Shown here in pieces: positions 63,475-64,000 of a DNA stretch of 64,000 nucleotides. The DNA is taken from NCBI RefSeq assembly GCF_000013645.1, contig NC_007952.1:3224001-3288000 (forward strand). The letters run 5' to 3'. The notes beneath the pieces are model-generated. The model saw only the letters and a list, made by a program, of their open reading frames with translations, did no database searches and was not told the DNA's origin. Both the position numbers and the translations under genes were made by a program. Origin of the DNA: Paraburkholderia xenovorans LB400 (lineage in GTDB: Bacteria; Pseudomonadota; Gammaproteobacteria; Burkholderiales; Burkholderiaceae). The first letter of the stretch is position 1, and the number at the start of each line of letters is the position of its first letter.

Positions 63475-64000
63475 ATGTATTGCAAACAAATAGGTGTACT
63501 AATCACTCTGGCTGGACTGTCAGGCGCAGCATTCGCTCAGAGCAGCGTGACGTTGTATGGTGTCATGGACGACGGTATTACATATACGAACAATCAGTCA
63601 GGTCACGCCGCCTGGCAGACATTCAGCGGCGGCCTGGGGGGCAGCAAGTGGGGGTTTCTCGGTCGAGAGGACCTGGGCGGCGGCACTGCGGCAATCTTTC
63701 GACTTGAGGATGGATTCGATGTGAACAGCGGAAAGTTAGGCTACAACGGGCGTCTTTGGGGACGGCAGTCGTACATGGGGCTAACCGGCAACTACGGTAC
63801 CGTGACGCTCGGCCGCCAGTATGATTTTATGGTCACCAATCTGCAGGCGCTCAGCTCCGCGCAACTGTTCGGTGGATCCCTGTCGTCACACGTCGGCGAC
63901 GTCGATGGCGTCTGGGGTACTTACCCGGTCAGCAATGCCGTCAAGTACGTAACTCCGACATTCCGGGGATTGAACGCCGGCGCAATGTATAGCTTCGGTG
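63475..64000 (+). CDS. Gram-negative porin (partial, runs off the right edge)
   Basis: At least 175 residues, open at base 64000. A signal peptide (KQIGVLITLAGLSGAAFAQS) then the Burkholderia OmpC-like porin start SSVTLYGVMDDGITYTNNQS, LGGSKWGFLGREDLGGGTAA, FRLEDGFDVNSGKLG and YGTVTLGRQYDFM. It forms a trimeric outer-membrane channel. It follows the CoxG gene in the same direction, and could be the outer-membrane entry for the substrate of the ABC transporter. Confidence 0.93.
   Translation, partial: MYCKQIGVLITLAGLSGAAFAQSSVTLYGVMDDGITYTNNQSGHAAWQTFSGGLGGSKWGFLGREDLGGGTAAIFRLEDGFDVNSGKLGYNGRLWGRQSYMGLTGNYGTVTLGRQYDFMVTNLQALSSAQLFGGSLSSHVGDVDGVWGTYPVSNAVKYVTPTFRGLNAGAMYSFG

Overview
The window looks like part of a secondary replicon (megaplasmid or small chromosome) of a Burkholderia-group betaproteobacterium, probably Paraburkholderia, Caballeronia or a relative. 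The base is GC-rich. Burkholderiaceae signatures include a DUF4148 secreted protein, a Burkholderia-type porin, several LysR/AraC/TetR/Lrp regulators beside catabolic operons, and IS3, IS21 and IS110 elements. No rRNA, tRNA or CRISPR was seen. Identifications come from reading translations and motifs; no database search was run.

Layout. 1-0.8 kb: a TerB_N-type membrane protein runs off the left edge. 1.9-8.2 kb: a LysR regulator diverges from mdlC-mdlB-mdlA (benzoylformate decarboxylase, mandelate dehydrogenase, mandelate racemase), followed by an AraC regulator; all catalytic residues of MdlC and MdlA sit at the reference positions. 8.8-19.6 kb: an IS3 element, a chemoreceptor, and a large sensor/diguanylate cyclase-phosphodiesterase gene split by a complete IS21-family element with a 6-bp target duplication; then a decayed second copy of part of mdlA abutting a truncated IS21 transposase.

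19.9-28.5 kb is an accessory, defence-like island. It holds a nuclease-like protein paired with an HExxH protein, a truncated AbiEi antitoxin, and a four-gene ubiquitin-like conjugation operon (Ubl, E2, JAB peptidase, E1) divergent from an XRE regulator with palindromic operators. Next comes a Ser/Thr kinase coupled to an RNase H-like protein and a 60-residue protein, then a coiled-coil protein and a second XRE regulator. The ubiquitin-like operon is the most exciting system here.

28.8-34.1 kb: an Lrp regulator diverges from a ThDP 2-oxo-acid decarboxylase, an aldehyde dehydrogenase and an FMN 2-hydroxy-acid dehydrogenase. Together they suggest 2-hydroxy acid to 2-oxo acid to aldehyde to acid, plausibly phenyllactate/phenylpyruvate to phenylacetate, complementing the mandelate operon.

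34.5-51 kb is a zone of decay. It contains two orphan fliE genes facing opposite ways with a shared upstream element, IS110 and group II intron remnants, and many genes broken by one-base shifts or truncation (VIT1/CCC1 family, PQQ-type sugar dehydrogenase, NUDIX, SEC-C, nitroreductase, alpha/beta hydrolase, GST, XdhC). Intact genes among them encode cytochrome b561, a chromate transporter, a QorB-like oxidoreductase, an aldo/keto reductase and a TetR regulator.

51-64 kb: L-serine dehydratase diverges from a TetR regulator that precedes a nine-gene run: sugar-type ABC transporter (binding protein, two permeases, ATPase), three-subunit molybdenum hydroxylase, beta-hydroxyacid dehydrogenase, CoxG-like protein, then a porin leaving the right edge. 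Perfect palindromes related to TCGTCAATTGACGA lie upstream of both the TetR gene and the ABC operon and are the likely TetR operators.
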